DNA of 64,000 nucleotides from Pseudomonadota bacterium (lineage in GTDB: Bacteria; Pseudomonadota; Alphaproteobacteria; Sphingomonadales; Sphingomonadaceae): assembly GCA_023436615.1 (NCBI GenBank), contig JAEZIO010000020.1:1-64000 (forward strand). Reading direction: 5' to 3'. The position numbers and the translations under genes are program-made. This document shows positions 35,736-44,100 of the stretch, piece after piece. Each line of letters begins with the position of its first letter. Within the stretch, counting starts at the first letter, position 1. The notes beneath the pieces were generated by a model. It worked only from the letters and a program-made list of their open reading frames with translations, did no database searches and was not told the DNA's origin.

Positions 35736-36914
35736 ATGGCCCGCGATGCCGTCATCGTTTCCACCGCCAGAACGCCGATCGGCAAGGCCTATCGTGGAGC
35801 CTTCAACGCAACGCCGTCGCCGACACTGGCAGCGCACCCGATCCGGGCCGTTGTCGAGCGCGCGAAACTGGACCCCGCCGAAGTCGACGACGTCATTATC
35901 GGCGCCGCGCTACAGCAGGGTGTGCAGACGACGATCGGGCGCACCGCCGCCTTGCGCGCCGGGCTTCCGGTTACCGTCGCCGGAATGTCGATCGACCGCC
36001 AGTGCGCGTCCGGACTGATGGCGATCGCGACCGGCGCCAAGCAGGTCATCGTCGACCGGATGGACGTGATCGTCGCCGGAGGCGTCGAATCGATCTCGCT
36101 GGTGCAGACGGGCGAGCTTCGAGTCGGGCCCGATCCCGAGCTGCTGTCGATGCACAACGGCGTCTACATGCCTATGATCGACACGGCCGAAGTCGTCGGC
36201 GAGCGCTACGGAATATCCCGCGACCGCTGCGACCAATATGCGCTTCGGTCGCAACAGCGGACGGCAGCGGCGCAAGCCGAGGGGAGGTTCGACGACGAGA
36301 TCGTGGCCGTCACGACCAAGATGGGCGTCAAGGACAAGGAGACCGGCGAGGTCTCGATGCGGGAGGTGACGATCGACCGGGACGAAGGCAATCGCCCCGA
36401 CACGACGCTCGAAGGCCTCGCCAAGCTCGAGCCGGTGCGCGGCCCGGGCAAGCAGATCACGGCCGGCAATGCCAGCCAGCTCTCCGACGGCGCATCCGCC
36501 TGCGTCATCATGGAGGCGGAGCTTGCGGCGAAACGCGGGCTCGAGCCGCTCGGCCGCTATGTGGGAATGGCCGTGGCGGGCACCGAGCCCGACGAAATGG
36601 GCATCGGGCCGGTCTTCGCCGTGCCGAAGCTGCTCGACCGCTTCGGCCTCAGCGTCGACGATATCGGGCTGTGGGAGCTCAACGAGGCTTTCGCCGTGCA
36701 GGTGCTCTACTGCCAGGACAAGCTCGGAATCCCCGACGACAGGCTCAACGTCGACGGCGGCGCGATCTCGATCGGCCACCCCTACGGAATGTCGGGAGCG
36801 CGACTGGTCGGCCACGCGCTGATCGAGGGCAAGCGCCGCGGAGTCAGACACGTCGTCGTCACCATGTGCGTCGGCGGCGGTATGGGCGCCGCCGGCCTGT
36901 TCGAGATTCTCTAG
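35736..36914 (+). CDS. Thiolase (acetyl-CoA C-acyltransferase)
   Basis: 392 residues. Catalytic residues are all seen: Cys90 in [10 protein letters not shown], His348 in [11 protein letters not shown] and Cys378 in [12 protein letters not shown]; the start [19 protein letters not shown] is typical. Either beta-oxidation cleavage or acetoacetyl-CoA formation is possible. The sequence is closer to degradative thiolases than to PhaA to my eye, but this is weak. Follows the MaoC gene with a ribosome site GAGGAG. Could supply the thiolase step missing from the paa cluster. Confidence 0.9.
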   Translation: MARDAVIVSTARTPIGKAYRGAFNATPSPTLAAHPIRAVVERAKLDPAEVDDVIIGAALQQGVQTTIGRTAALRAGLPVTVAGMSIDRQCASGLMAIATGAKQVIVDRMDVIVAGGVESISLVQTGELRVGPDPELLSMHNGVYMPMIDTAEVVGERYGISRDRCDQYALRSQQRTAAAQAEGRFDDEIVAVTTKMGVKDKETGEVSMREVTIDRDEGNRPDTTLEGLAKLEPVRGPGKQITAGNASQLSDGASACVIMEAELAAKRGLEPLGRYVGMAVAGTEPDEMGIGPVFAVPKLLDRFGLSVDDIGLWELNEAFAVQVLYCQDKLGIPDDRLNVDGGAISIGHPYGMSGARLVGHALIEGKRRGVRHVVVTMCVGGGMGAAGLFEIL

Positions 36915-36920
36915 CGCGGC

Positions 36921-37628
36921 TTATCGCGCCGCGACAATTCGCCCGCTGCCGAAATTCTGGCGGCGGATGTTGGCGGGAGTTCCGACGTAGCGGAGCGTAC
37001 CCGAACCGTAGACGCGTGCGTCAAGGCTACCCGTTGCCCGGACGGTGGCGTCGCCACTTCCGTAGAGCGACGCGCTGACGTTGGCCGCGTTGAGGCTCGC
37101 CAGGCGCGCGGTTCCCGAACCATGGATGTCGAGATCGAGTTCGCGCGTGCTTCCCGTCGCCTGCATGTCGCCCGAGCCCTGGATCATCAACTCGAGGCGG
37201 CCGCTCCTTACGCCCTGGATATCGACATTGCCGCTTCCCGACGTCTTGAACGCTTCGAGGCTCGGCGTTGTCAGCCAGACCCGGATCGGTCCGCGCATCC
37301 GGTACGATCCGCGCGAACTGATCTTGAGCGTGCCGGCGCGAACTTCCGTGGTAATCAGCGGCAGAATGTTGTCGTCGGCGGCGATGACGAGCGACGGGCG
37401 CGCACCGACGCGCACCTGGACGTCTTCCGAGCCCATCGCCTCGACGCGCTGGAATGCGCCGACCGCCCGGTTCTGGCGAACGACGTTCCCGCTCCCCTGG
37501 ATGACCGGCATGCGGTTGTGCACCACCGTGGTCCAGCTCTGTGCCAGGACTCCCGAGGTCGGGAGGATCAAGGCGCTCGAAACGAGGGCGGCTGCAGCGA
37601 TGATGAGAATGTTCTGGTGACGCGACAT
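36921..37628 (-). CDS. Secreted DUF2807 (head GIN domain) protein
   Basis: 235 residues with a signal peptide (IAAAALVSSALILPTSGVLA). The mature part is a right-handed beta-solenoid-like GIN domain: GSEDVQVRVGARPSLVIAAD, SGSGNVDIQGVRSGRLEL and MIQGSGDMQATGSTRELDLD, with recurring G-S-G-x-A/V turns. Such domains occur in putative adhesins and envelope-stress proteins. No cell-wall anchor or autotransporter barrel. Its promoter carries a double TACA-TT-TGTA operator (37650-37675), so it is probably regulated by a BlaI/MecI-type repressor not in this window. Confidence 0.85.
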   Translation of the reverse strand: MSRHQNILIIAAAALVSSALILPTSGVLAQSWTTVVHNRMPVIQGSGNVVRQNRAVGAFQRVEAMGSEDVQVRVGARPSLVIAADDNILPLITTEVRAGTLKISSRGSYRMRGPIRVWLTTPSLEAFKTSGSGNVDIQGVRSGRLELMIQGSGDMQATGSTRELDLDIHGSGTARLASLNAANVSASLYGSGDATVRATGSLDARVYGSGTLRYVGTPANIRRQNFGSGRIVAAR

Positions 37629-37649
37629 GATCCTGGCTCCCTTTGTACG

Positions 37650-37675
37650 CTACATTTGTAGCGCTACATTTGTAG
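37650..37675 (-). promoter_or_regulatory. Tandem BlaI/MecI-like operators on a promoter
   Basis: CTACATTTGTAG occurs twice, at 37650-37661 and 37664-37675, with centres 14 bp apart; each holds the dyad CTACA-TT-TGTAG. On the minus strand TTGCGC (37677-37682) and TACAAA (37655-37660) make a promoter with a 16-bp spacer, so one operator fills the spacer and the other covers the -10. AAAGGGAG precedes the DUF2807 ATG. Confidence 0.65.
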
Positions 37676-37723
37676 AGCGCAAGCACTTTTTCGACGAACG
37701 GTGGAAATGCTAGGGCTGTAGCG

Positions 37724-38323
37724 ATGTCGGCAGTCGAGCTTATCGCACTCGCCTCGACCGTCAGCCTGCTCGCGGGCTGGCGGCTGTATCTCGTGACGTT
37801 CGCGACCGGCCTGGCGATGAAATTCGGCTGGCTTGCCCTCCCCGACCAGCTTCGCGGGCTCGGTGTCCTCGCCGACAACTGGATCATCGGAATTGCAGCG
37901 CTCGGAGCGCTTGCGGAATTCTTTGCCGACAAGATCGCGTGGGTGGATAGCGCCTGGGACGCCATTCACAGCGTGGTGCGGCCGCTCGGCGGCGCATTGC
38001 TGTCGATGGCGATCGTCGACGGCGCCGACCCGGCCTGGCAGGTCGCAAGCTTCCTCCTCGGTGGCGGCGCGGCGTTCCTCGCGCACGCGGGCAAGGCGGG
38101 TGCGCGCACCATCGTCAACGCGAGCCCGGAGCCCTTCTCCAATGTGGCCGTCTCGAGCGCCGAGGACGTAGCCACCGGCGGGCTCTTTGCGCTGGCGATC
38201 GCGAACCCGATCGCGGCCGCACTGATTGCCGCGCTTCTCGTCCTGCTGTCGCTGTGGCTGGTGTGGAAGGCGCGCCGGCTTCTCAAGCGCATCCTGCCGC
38301 CGCCTCGCAGGCGGACCGGTTGA
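37724..38323 (+). CDS. DUF4126 membrane protein
   Basis: 199 residues, several hydrophobic helices. Begins MSAVELIALASTVSLLAGWR and includes YLVTFATGLAMKFGWLALPD, FFADKIAWVDSAWDAIHSVV, PLGGALLSMAIVDGADP and NPIAAALIAALLVLL, a pattern typical of DUF4126 (glycine-zipper-like small membrane proteins). Function unknown. Faces away from the DUF2807 gene across the operator region, so the same repressor could reach both promoters. Confidence 0.82.
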   Translation: MSAVELIALASTVSLLAGWRLYLVTFATGLAMKFGWLALPDQLRGLGVLADNWIIGIAALGALAEFFADKIAWVDSAWDAIHSVVRPLGGALLSMAIVDGADPAWQVASFLLGGGAAFLAHAGKAGARTIVNASPEPFSNVAVSSAEDVATGGLFALAIANPIAAALIAALLVLLSLWLVWKARRLLKRILPPPRRRTG

Positions 38324-38372
38324 ACCGCAGCTGCTTCGACGGGTTGTCACGGCAAACGAGGAGAGCGGAACG

Positions 38373-38630
38373 ATGCCTGTTTCTGAACAACCGTTGGTCG
38401 AGCGCGTGGCGCGGGTTCTTGCCGGCGCTGCTCACAGCAGCAATGCCGAAGGGAGCGACCCGTCCGCCGGCGACAAGGTCGACATGGTCTGGCGCCAACA
38501 TGTGAACGAGGCGCTGGCTGTGCTGCATACGATGCGCGAACCCGACGAGCAGATGGCGGCGCAGGGCGATCCCGACACTTGGGCGCGCATGGTCGAAACG
38601 GCGATCGCGGGCTGGAACCGGCAGGACTGA
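38373..38630 (+). CDS. Small conserved hypothetical protein
   Basis: 85 residues from the ATG at 38373, with GAGGAG upstream. Helical and acidic: PLVERVARVLAGAAHSSNAE, DKVDMVWRQHVNEALAVLHT and MREPDEQMAAQGDPDTWARM. No membrane segment or known domain. Resembles small proteins seen repeatedly in sphingomonads. Follows DUF4126 after 49 bp. Confidence 0.6.
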   Translation: MPVSEQPLVERVARVLAGAAHSSNAEGSDPSAGDKVDMVWRQHVNEALAVLHTMREPDEQMAAQGDPDTWARMVETAIAGWNRQD

Positions 38631-38641
38631 CGTCCATCCGC

Positions 38642-38683
38642 AAAAAGACGAAAGGCCGCCCGGGTCGCCCCGAACGGCCTTTC
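38642..38683 (-). terminator. Intrinsic terminator of micro-gene A
   Basis: On the minus strand GAAAGGCCG (38675-38683) pairs with CGGCCTTTC (38650-38658), then GTCTTTTT. A strong hairpin with a T-run directly downstream of the 22-codon micro-gene. It closes an independent transcript of roughly 150-200 nt. Confidence 0.85.
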
Positions 38684-38714
38684 CATTGTCTAGCCGGAAG
38701 CGGCCTGACGCCTT

Positions 38715-38783
38715 TTAGGCGGCAACCCCCGCGGAGGCTGCGCTCACCAGACTGGCCGCGTACGGCGTGTGACAATGAGACAT
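38715..38783 (-). CDS. Micro-gene A: 22-codon ORF with extended Shine-Dalgarno
   Basis: Encodes a 22-residue peptide starting MSHCHTPYAASL and ending in an Ala-rich tail. The upstream GAAAGGAGGTGGTC is complementary to the 3' end of 16S rRNA except at one base, seven bases before the ATG. A 36-bp module from TTCAACGCA through ATGTCTCAT (38775-38810) matches micro-gene B at 33 of 36 positions. A terminator follows, so it is a separate small transcription unit after phaZ. Not recognised; could encode a peptide or be a regulatory RNA. Confidence 0.55.
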   Translation of the reverse strand: MSHCHTPYAASLVSAASAGVAA

Positions 38784-38852
38784 CAGACCACCTCCTTTCG
38801 TTGCGTTGAACACAACCACGAAAATGGTGATTACCGAAGTGCTTTCAAGATC

Positions 38853-40085
38853 TTAGGTCGCGTGGCTCGCGATCCATTCTTCGACCACGGGAGCGATCTT
38901 CTCGCGCCATTTGCGGCCGTTGAAGATGCCATAATGGCCGGCGCCCTCGGCCATGAAATAGCGCTTCTTCGCTGGCGCCAGCTTCGATGCGAGGTCTAGG
39001 GCAGCCCTCGTCTGGCCGAGGCCGGAAATGTCGTCGCGCTCTCCTTCGATCGCGAGGAGAGCGGTATCGGTGATGGCCTTTGGATCGACCTTGCGTCCCC
39101 GGTGCGTGAGCTTCCCCTTGGGCAGCAGGTGCCGCTGGAAGACCACGTCCACCGTCTGAAGATAGAATTCGGCCGTCATGTCGCAGACCGATCGGTACTC
39201 GTCGTAAAATGTCCGCGTGACGTCGGCATTCTCATCGTCGCCGGCGACCAGATGCTTGAACATCTCCCAGTGGCTGGACAGGTGGTCGCCAAGGTTCATC
39301 GCCATGAAGCCGGCGAGCTGCATGAAGCCCGGATACACCCGCCGGCCGGCTCCGGGGTACAGGCCAGGGACAGTCGCGATGACGTTGTGCTCGAACCAGC
39401 TCAGCGGGCGCTGCGTCGCGACTGTGTTGACCGCGGTCGGTGCTTTGCGCGTGTCGACCGGGCCGCCCATCATTGTCAGGGTTTGCGGCCGGAACGGATG
39501 CTTGTCCGCGTTCATCAGTGCTGTCGCCGCGAAGGCCGGGACCGACGGCTGGCATACCGCGATCATGTGCGGGCGCTCGCCCCTCGTCTCGCCGATCCGG
39601 TCGAGAAAGGCGATCAGGTAATCGATATAATCGTCGAGGTCGAACCGGCCCTCGGCTGCCGGAACGAGCTTCGCGTCGCGCCAGTCGGTGATGTAGACGT
39701 CGTGGCGCGGCAGCATCCGCTCGACGGTCCCGCGCAGAAGCGTCGCGTAATGGCCGGACATCGGCGCAACGATCAGCAGCGGCGGCCCAACATCGACGCC
39801 CGCTCGCACAAAGCGCTTCAGCTGTCCGAACGGCTTGCGCAGGACCACCTCTTCGCGAACGGCGACGGTCTTCCCCCCGACCTTGGTTGTATCAAGGCCG
39901 AACTTCGGCTTGCCGCGCGGCGCCGAGGCGTGAGCGAAGACCTCGAGGCTCGCCGCGACGAGTGGGCTCGCCGACGCATAAGCCCAAGGATTGGCGGGGT
40001 TGGTGAGCCAGCCTGCGCCGAGCCCGGCCAGCTTGCTCGCGCCCGCAAGGAAGGAGCGCTGCACCTCATAAGCATCATAAAGCAT
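38853..40085 (-). CDS. phaZ: Intracellular polyhydroxyalkanoate depolymerase
   Basis: 410 residues from the ATG at 40085 (typical start MLYDAYEVQRSFLAG). Belongs to the intracellular PhaZ group: VAPMSGHYATLLRGTVERML, HDVYITDWRDAKLVP, and Cys178 in MIAVCQPSVPAF as the likely nucleophile in place of Ser, with IEGERDDISGLGQT and a late His in AEGAGHYGIFNGR. Mobilises stored PHB granules in the cytosol. No signal peptide. Micro-gene A lies 69 bp downstream; phaR is 4 kb away. Confidence 0.92.
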   Translation of the reverse strand: MLYDAYEVQRSFLAGASKLAGLGAGWLTNPANPWAYASASPLVAASLEVFAHASAPRGKPKFGLDTTKVGGKTVAVREEVVLRKPFGQLKRFVRAGVDVGPPLLIVAPMSGHYATLLRGTVERMLPRHDVYITDWRDAKLVPAAEGRFDLDDYIDYLIAFLDRIGETRGERPHMIAVCQPSVPAFAATALMNADKHPFRPQTLTMMGGPVDTRKAPTAVNTVATQRPLSWFEHNVIATVPGLYPGAGRRVYPGFMQLAGFMAMNLGDHLSSHWEMFKHLVAGDDENADVTRTFYDEYRSVCDMTAEFYLQTVDVVFQRHLLPKGKLTHRGRKVDPKAITDTALLAIEGERDDISGLGQTRAALDLASKLAPAKKRYFMAEGAGHYGIFNGRKWREKIAPVVEEWIASHAT

Positions 40086-40188
40086 CTGGTGCTGATGTGG
40101 CGGCTCTCTCGCACCTGCGCAAGATGATGCTGCAGCGCAACAGCGGTCGCGATTGAGGCGCCGGGCATGCACTGCTAGGCGGCAACTC

Positions 40189-41967
40189 ATGGCGGGGAGC
40201 AAGGACAGGAAGCGCGCAAGCCTCGGCAACCTGATGCTCGTCTGGCGGTTCGCGGGGCGCTACCCGCAGCAGATAGCCGCCGCCCTCTTCTTCCTGATCC
40301 TGTCGTCGGCCGCGACTCTTGCTATCCCCTATGGATTCAAGCGCGTGATCGACCGCGGCTTCGGAAGCGGCGCAGCGAGCGGCGAGGCCGTGACGCAGGC
40401 ATTCCACTATCTGCTCATGATTGTCGTCGTGCTGGCTGCGGCGACCGCGCTGCGCTTCTATTTCGTGTCCTGGCTCGGCGAGCGCACCGTCGCTGACCTC
40501 AGGCTCGCCGTGCAGAAGAACCTGCTGACGCTGCCGCCGCGCTTCTTCGAGGAAAACCGCCCGTCGGAGATCGCGTCGAGGCTGACCGCCGACACGGCAA
40601 TCCTGGAACAGGTCGTCGGCTCGAGCGTGTCCATCGCCCTCCGCAACCTCGCCACGGGCTTCGGGGGAATCCTCTACCTGTTCGCATTGTCGCCCAAGCT
40701 GGCCGGAATGCTGGTCATCGGTATCCCGCTCGTCTTCGGGCCCGTTGTCCTCTTCGGCCGGCGGATCCGCGCGCTCAGCCGCGCGTCGCAGGATAAGATC
40801 GCAGATGTCGGCTCAACCGTCGCCGAGACGCTCGGCGCAATGAAGGTGGTGCAGGCGTTCGGCCAGGAAGATCGCGAGCTCGGTCGCTTCCGCACCACCG
40901 TCGAAACCGCATTCGGAGTTGCCCGCCGGCGCTTTGGAATGCGGGCGATCATGACCTTCACCATCATCACCCTGGTGTTCGGCGCGATCGTCCTGCTGCT
41001 GTGGGAAGGCGCGAGCGACGTCGCAGCGGGGCGGATGAGCGGTGGCTCGATTGCCGCGTTCGTGTTCACGGGCGTGCTCGTCGGCGGCGCGTTCGGCGCG
41101 CTCACGGAAACCTATGGCGACCTGCTTCGCGGTTCGGGCGCGGCGGGCCGAATCTACGAGCTCCTTGTCGCCAAACCGGAAATCCACGCGCCGGCGGAAC
41201 CCGTCCCGCTGCCGCATCCGTCGCAGGGGGCGCTGCAGTTCGACGACGTCACCTTCCGCTATCCCACTCGGCCTGAGGACAAGGCGCTCCACGACCTGTC
41301 GCTGAGCATCGCTCCGGGCGAGACGGTCGCCGTCGTCGGGCCATCGGGCGCCGGCAAGTCGACGCTTTTTCAGCTCGCGCTGCGTTTCTACGACCCGCAA
41401 CACGGACGCGTGCTGTTCGACGGGGTCGACGTCCGCGACGCCGACCCCGGCGAGATCCGCCGCCAAATCGCGCTAGTGCCGCAGGAGACGATCATCTTCG
41501 CGGCATCCGCACGCGACAACATTCGCTACGGCCGCTGGGATGCGAGCGACGAAGAGATCGTCGAAGCCGCGAAAGCGGCGAACGCCCACGAATTCCTGGA
41601 AACGCTGCCGGACCGCTACGACACGTTCCTCGGCGAAAGCGGCGCGCGCCTCTCCGGCGGCCAGCGCCAGCGCATTGTCATTGCGCGCGCGTTGCTTCGG
41701 GACGCGCCGCTCCTCCTGCTGGATGAGGCGACGTCAGCGCTCGACGCGCATAGCGAACGCCTAGTTCAGGAAGCGCTCGAGCGGTTGATGAAGACGCGCA
41801 CGACGGTGGTGATCGCCCACCGTCTCGCGACCACGCGCGCTGCCGACCGGATCATCGTGATGGAGAGCGGCCGGATCGTCGAGGAAGGCACGCATGCGAG
41901 CCTGACGAAGGCGAACGGGCTCTACGCGAGCCTCGCACGCCTCCAGTTTGCAGGTCAGGCCGCCTAG
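40189..41967 (+). CDS. ABC exporter (fused permease-ATPase, MsbA-like)
   Basis: 592 residues. Six-helix transmembrane domain (about 20-320) with the coupling-region patterns FFEENRPSEIASRLTADTAI and VVQAFGQEDRELGRFRTTVE. The nucleotide-binding domain follows with Walker A GPSGAGKST, signature LSGGQRQRIVIARALL, Walker B LLLLDEATSALD and switch His in VVIAHRLATTRAADR. Works as a homodimer exporting a hydrophobic substrate, lipid or drug. Substrate unknown. TAG shares a CTAG with the convergent Ser-rich gene. Confidence 0.93.
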   Translation: MAGSKDRKRASLGNLMLVWRFAGRYPQQIAAALFFLILSSAATLAIPYGFKRVIDRGFGSGAASGEAVTQAFHYLLMIVVVLAAATALRFYFVSWLGERTVADLRLAVQKNLLTLPPRFFEENRPSEIASRLTADTAILEQVVGSSVSIALRNLATGFGGILYLFALSPKLAGMLVIGIPLVFGPVVLFGRRIRALSRASQDKIADVGSTVAETLGAMKVVQAFGQEDRELGRFRTTVETAFGVARRRFGMRAIMTFTIITLVFGAIVLLLWEGASDVAAGRMSGGSIAAFVFTGVLVGGAFGALTETYGDLLRGSGAAGRIYELLVAKPEIHAPAEPVPLPHPSQGALQFDDVTFRYPTRPEDKALHDLSLSIAPGETVAVVGPSGAGKSTLFQLALRFYDPQHGRVLFDGVDVRDADPGEIRRQIALVPQETIIFAASARDNIRYGRWDASDEEIVEAAKAANAHEFLETLPDRYDTFLGESGARLSGGQRQRIVIARALLRDAPLLLLDEATSALDAHSERLVQEALERLMKTRTTVVIAHRLATTRAADRIIVMESGRIVEEGTHASLTKANGLYASLARLQFAGQAA

Positions 41968-42686
41968 CTCGAGCTTCCGCCGCCCGAGCTTCCGCCGGAG
42001 CTACCTCCGCCGGAGCTTCCGCCGCGGCCGCCGCGCCCGCTGCTTCCGCCGGAGCGCGAGCCGCCACGCGACGAGGAGGAGGACTTGCGCGCGCCGCTGC
42101 TGCGGCTCTTGGGTCCGCCGCTGCTCGATTTGGCGGCGCCGGACTTGCGAGCACCGGAGCCCGAGCGCGAGCTCGTCCCCGAGCTTTTTGCCGACGACCG
42201 CGACGACGAGCCGCTGCTTTTCGACGCGGAAGACGAGGAACGACCGCTACCGCTGCTGCGCCCGCCGGAGCTGCTGCGTGCGCCTGAGCTGCTCCGCCCA
42301 CTCGACCTGCTGGAGCCGCTGCTGCCCTCCTCCATAGGCCATTTGCCGGACATGACGCGCTGAGCGGCATCGGCAACCGCCTCGGCGATCAGTGCGCCAA
42401 GTTTCGTCGCGCTCGACATCACCGAGCTCGCCGCGTTGCTGGCGCTGTCCGCCGCTTCCATTCCTGCATCCTTGATAGCCTTGCGCGCCTTGGGACTGGC
42501 GCTGATTGCCGCGGCCGCCGCGGCGAGGCCGGCGGCGAGCATTTCCTTGCTCATTGCTGCCTTGGCGATCTTGTCGACCGTGGACGTGCTCGACCTCGAC
42601 GAGCGCGATCCGGACGAGCCAGACGAGCTCGAGCCCGACGACCTGGAAGATTTCGAGGATTTCGTACGCCTGCTGGATTTTGCCAT
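41964..42686 (-). CDS. Ser/Gly/Arg/Lys-rich low-complexity protein with Ala-rich helical core
   Basis: 240 residues from the ATG at 42686 with GGGAGGT upstream. Three parts: a basic Ser tail (AKSSRRTKSSKSSRSSGSSS), a helical core (about 37-120: STVDKIAKAAMSKEMLAAGL, SPKARKAIKDAGMEAADSAS, LGALIAEAVADAAQRVMSG), and a long Ser/Gly/Arg C-terminus ending in G/S repeats. The core is amphipathic and phasin-like in character; basic low-complexity ends resemble nucleoid-binding tails such as that of PhaF. Position among phaZ and phaR makes a PHA-granule role attractive but unproven. Confidence 0.6.
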   Translation of the reverse strand: MAKSSRRTKSSKSSRSSGSSSSGSSGSRSSRSSTSTVDKIAKAAMSKEMLAAGLAAAAAAISASPKARKAIKDAGMEAADSASNAASSVMSSATKLGALIAEAVADAAQRVMSGKWPMEEGSSGSSRSSGRSSSGARSSSGGRSSGSGRSSSSASKSSGSSSRSSAKSSGTSSRSGSGARKSGAAKSSSGGPKSRSSGARKSSSSSRGGSRSGGSSGRGGRGGSSGGGSSGGSSGGGSSS

Positions 42687-42813
42687 CGCGAACCTCCCGT
42701 TTGATGCCGGGATAGACACCTGAGGCGAACAACAGTTCCGTTGCGGCGGCGAAAAGGCAGAGGATTCTGGCGGCTTGTTGGACGGGCGTTCGGGTCGCGA
42801 CGCGCAGATACGT

Positions 42814-42844
42814 TAAAGGGGACCGCCGACGTGCGGCGATCCCC
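42814..42844 (-). terminator. Intrinsic terminator of micro-gene B
   Basis: On the minus strand GGGGATCGCCG (42834-42844) pairs with CGGCGGTCCCC (42818-42828) with one G-U, then TTTAA. It lies 45 bp after the stop of the 15-codon micro-gene. Confidence 0.75.
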
Positions 42845-42889
42845 TCGAACATGGTCAGCGGCCGGAAGTGACGGCCGTCCGTTCAGCGA

Positions 42890-42937
42890 TTACCGACGGA
42901 CACCCCTTTCCGACCTCTGTGCTGAACCATGAGACAT
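42890..42937 (-). CDS. Micro-gene B: 15-codon ORF with perfect 16S-tail complement
   Basis: Encodes MSHGSAQRSERGVRR. Upstream GAAAGGAGGTGATCC is fully complementary to the 16S rRNA 3' end, so the plus strand at 42939-42953 reads the 16S tail itself (GGATCACCTCCTTTC). The TTCAACGCA-to-ATGTCTCAT module (42929-42964) is shared with micro-gene A, after which the peptides diverge. Followed by a terminator. Its own promoter is not clear. Could be a translated micro-gene or an RNA regulator carrying an SD/anti-SD sequence. Confidence 0.55.
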   Translation of the reverse strand: MSHGSAQRSERGVRR

Positions 42938-43065
42938 CGGATCACCTCCTTTCGCTGCGTTGAAGCTGGACTGAAGATGAATCCGAGCGCCCTTCAGGAC
43001 AAGCCTTGTTTTGCGATCAGCTTTCGGCAATCCTCTTCGACTTCGCGCTTCCGACTCACGCGCGA

Positions 43066-43536
43066 TCAGCTCCGGCAATCCTCGATCACGCGCGCAGTCT
43101 CCGGCCACGCCGGCACCGTGAGCAACGGCGTTCCGGCGGCGGCGGTAGCGAAGCGGCCGCGGCTGAAAGCGATCGCGTCCAGCAGCGGATCGGTCGCTGC
43201 AACCATCGCCGTCAACTCATTCGTCGCCTGGAATGTCGCGGGAACGCTTCGGGCGAGCGTGCTCGTCCACACCGACAGGGTGGGCGCTGCCGCTGGCACC
43301 CCTGTTCGAACGAATGCCACCGAGCGGTTCGCGCGGATGCAGCGGACGATCAGCCTGCGCGAGCCTGTGAGGTCGGTGAACGCCGATTCGCTGCCGCCGG
43401 CGATCGGTCGGTACGACCATGAGCCGAAGGTCGGGTGGACCTGGTCGACATCGAAGTGGGCGGGCGTCTGGGACAAAGCGGGGCTCTGCAACGGCAACGC
43501 GAGCGCTGCCGCGAACGCAAACATGAGTTTTTTCAT
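43066..43536 (-). CDS. Secreted hypothetical protein
   Basis: 156 residues with a clear signal peptide (KKLMFAFAAALALPLQSPAL). Mature part: FGSWSYRPIAGGSESAFTDL, GSRRLIVRCIRANRSV, LSVWTSTLARSVPATF and ATDPLLDAIAFSRGRFA, ending VIEDCRS. Two cysteines (VRC and EDC) could form a disulfide. I know this as a periplasmic sphingomonad protein without function. Its ATG overlaps the phaR stop by 4 bp. Confidence 0.7.
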   Translation of the reverse strand: MKKLMFAFAAALALPLQSPALSQTPAHFDVDQVHPTFGSWSYRPIAGGSESAFTDLTGSRRLIVRCIRANRSVAFVRTGVPAAAPTLSVWTSTLARSVPATFQATNELTAMVAATDPLLDAIAFSRGRFATAAAGTPLLTVPAWPETARVIEDCRS

Positions 43537-44051
43537 TTGGTCAGTCGATCGACTTTTTCCTGAAGCTTCGCAAGCTCCGCGCGAAGCTCATCGAGCTCCT
43601 TGTCCGATGCGGCCGCCGGCTTCTTCGCACCGCCGCGAAAGGCTCCGGCCGCGTCCTCGAAAGCGGCCATGTTCCGCTTGGCGATATCCGCGAAGGCATT
43701 ACCCGCGAATGCATCGGACATCGCTTTCTGGTTGCGCTTGAACGCATCCATCGCCGCGTCGAGATATTGCGGCACGACGGCCTGCATCGAATTGCCGTAA
43801 AGCCCAATGAGCTGCTTGAGGAATCCGACCGGAAGCATGGTCGATCCGCGCGCTTCCTCGTCGACGATGATCTGCGTGAGCACCTGGCGGGTGATGTCCT
43901 CACCGGTCTTCGCGTCGACGACCTCGAACTCGCGGCCCTCCCGAACCATTTCGGCGAGCCGGTCGAGCGTGATGTATGCGGAGCTTTCGGTGTCATAAAG
44001 CCGCCGGTTCGCGTACTTCTTGATCGTTACCTTGCCGCCAGACTTGCCCAT
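43533..44051 (-). CDS. phaR: PHA synthesis repressor PhaR
   Basis: 172 residues from the ATG at 44051. The N-terminal DNA-binding domain is clear: VTIKKYANRRLYDTESSAYI, TLDRLAEMVREGREFEVVDA and TGEDITRQVLTQIIVDEE; the PHB-accumulation-regulator domain follows (LPVGFLKQLIGLYGNSMQAV), then an Ala-rich stretch and a Glu/Lys/Leu heptad C-terminus (LRAELAKLQEKVDRL). It senses free granule surface and represses phasin and pha genes. Divergent, with only 49 bp (or an overlap, depending on start) to a PhaC-like gene; GCAC-T-GTGC at 44091-44099 could be an operator. Confidence 0.93.
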   Translation of the reverse strand: MGKSGGKVTIKKYANRRLYDTESSAYITLDRLAEMVREGREFEVVDAKTGEDITRQVLTQIIVDEEARGSTMLPVGFLKQLIGLYGNSMQAVVPQYLDAAMDAFKRNQKAMSDAFAGNAFADIAKRNMAAFEDAAGAFRGGAKKPAAASDKELDELRAELAKLQEKVDRLTK

Positions 44052-44100
44052 GAACAGCTCCGAAGACCGAAAGACGAGCCTATCAGACGCGCACTGTGCG

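Noticed and set aside
41964..42686. Ser-rich gene as a CRISPR or DNA repeat array
   Set aside because: Codon-level low complexity without regular repeat-spacer units; reads as one protein with a ribosome site.
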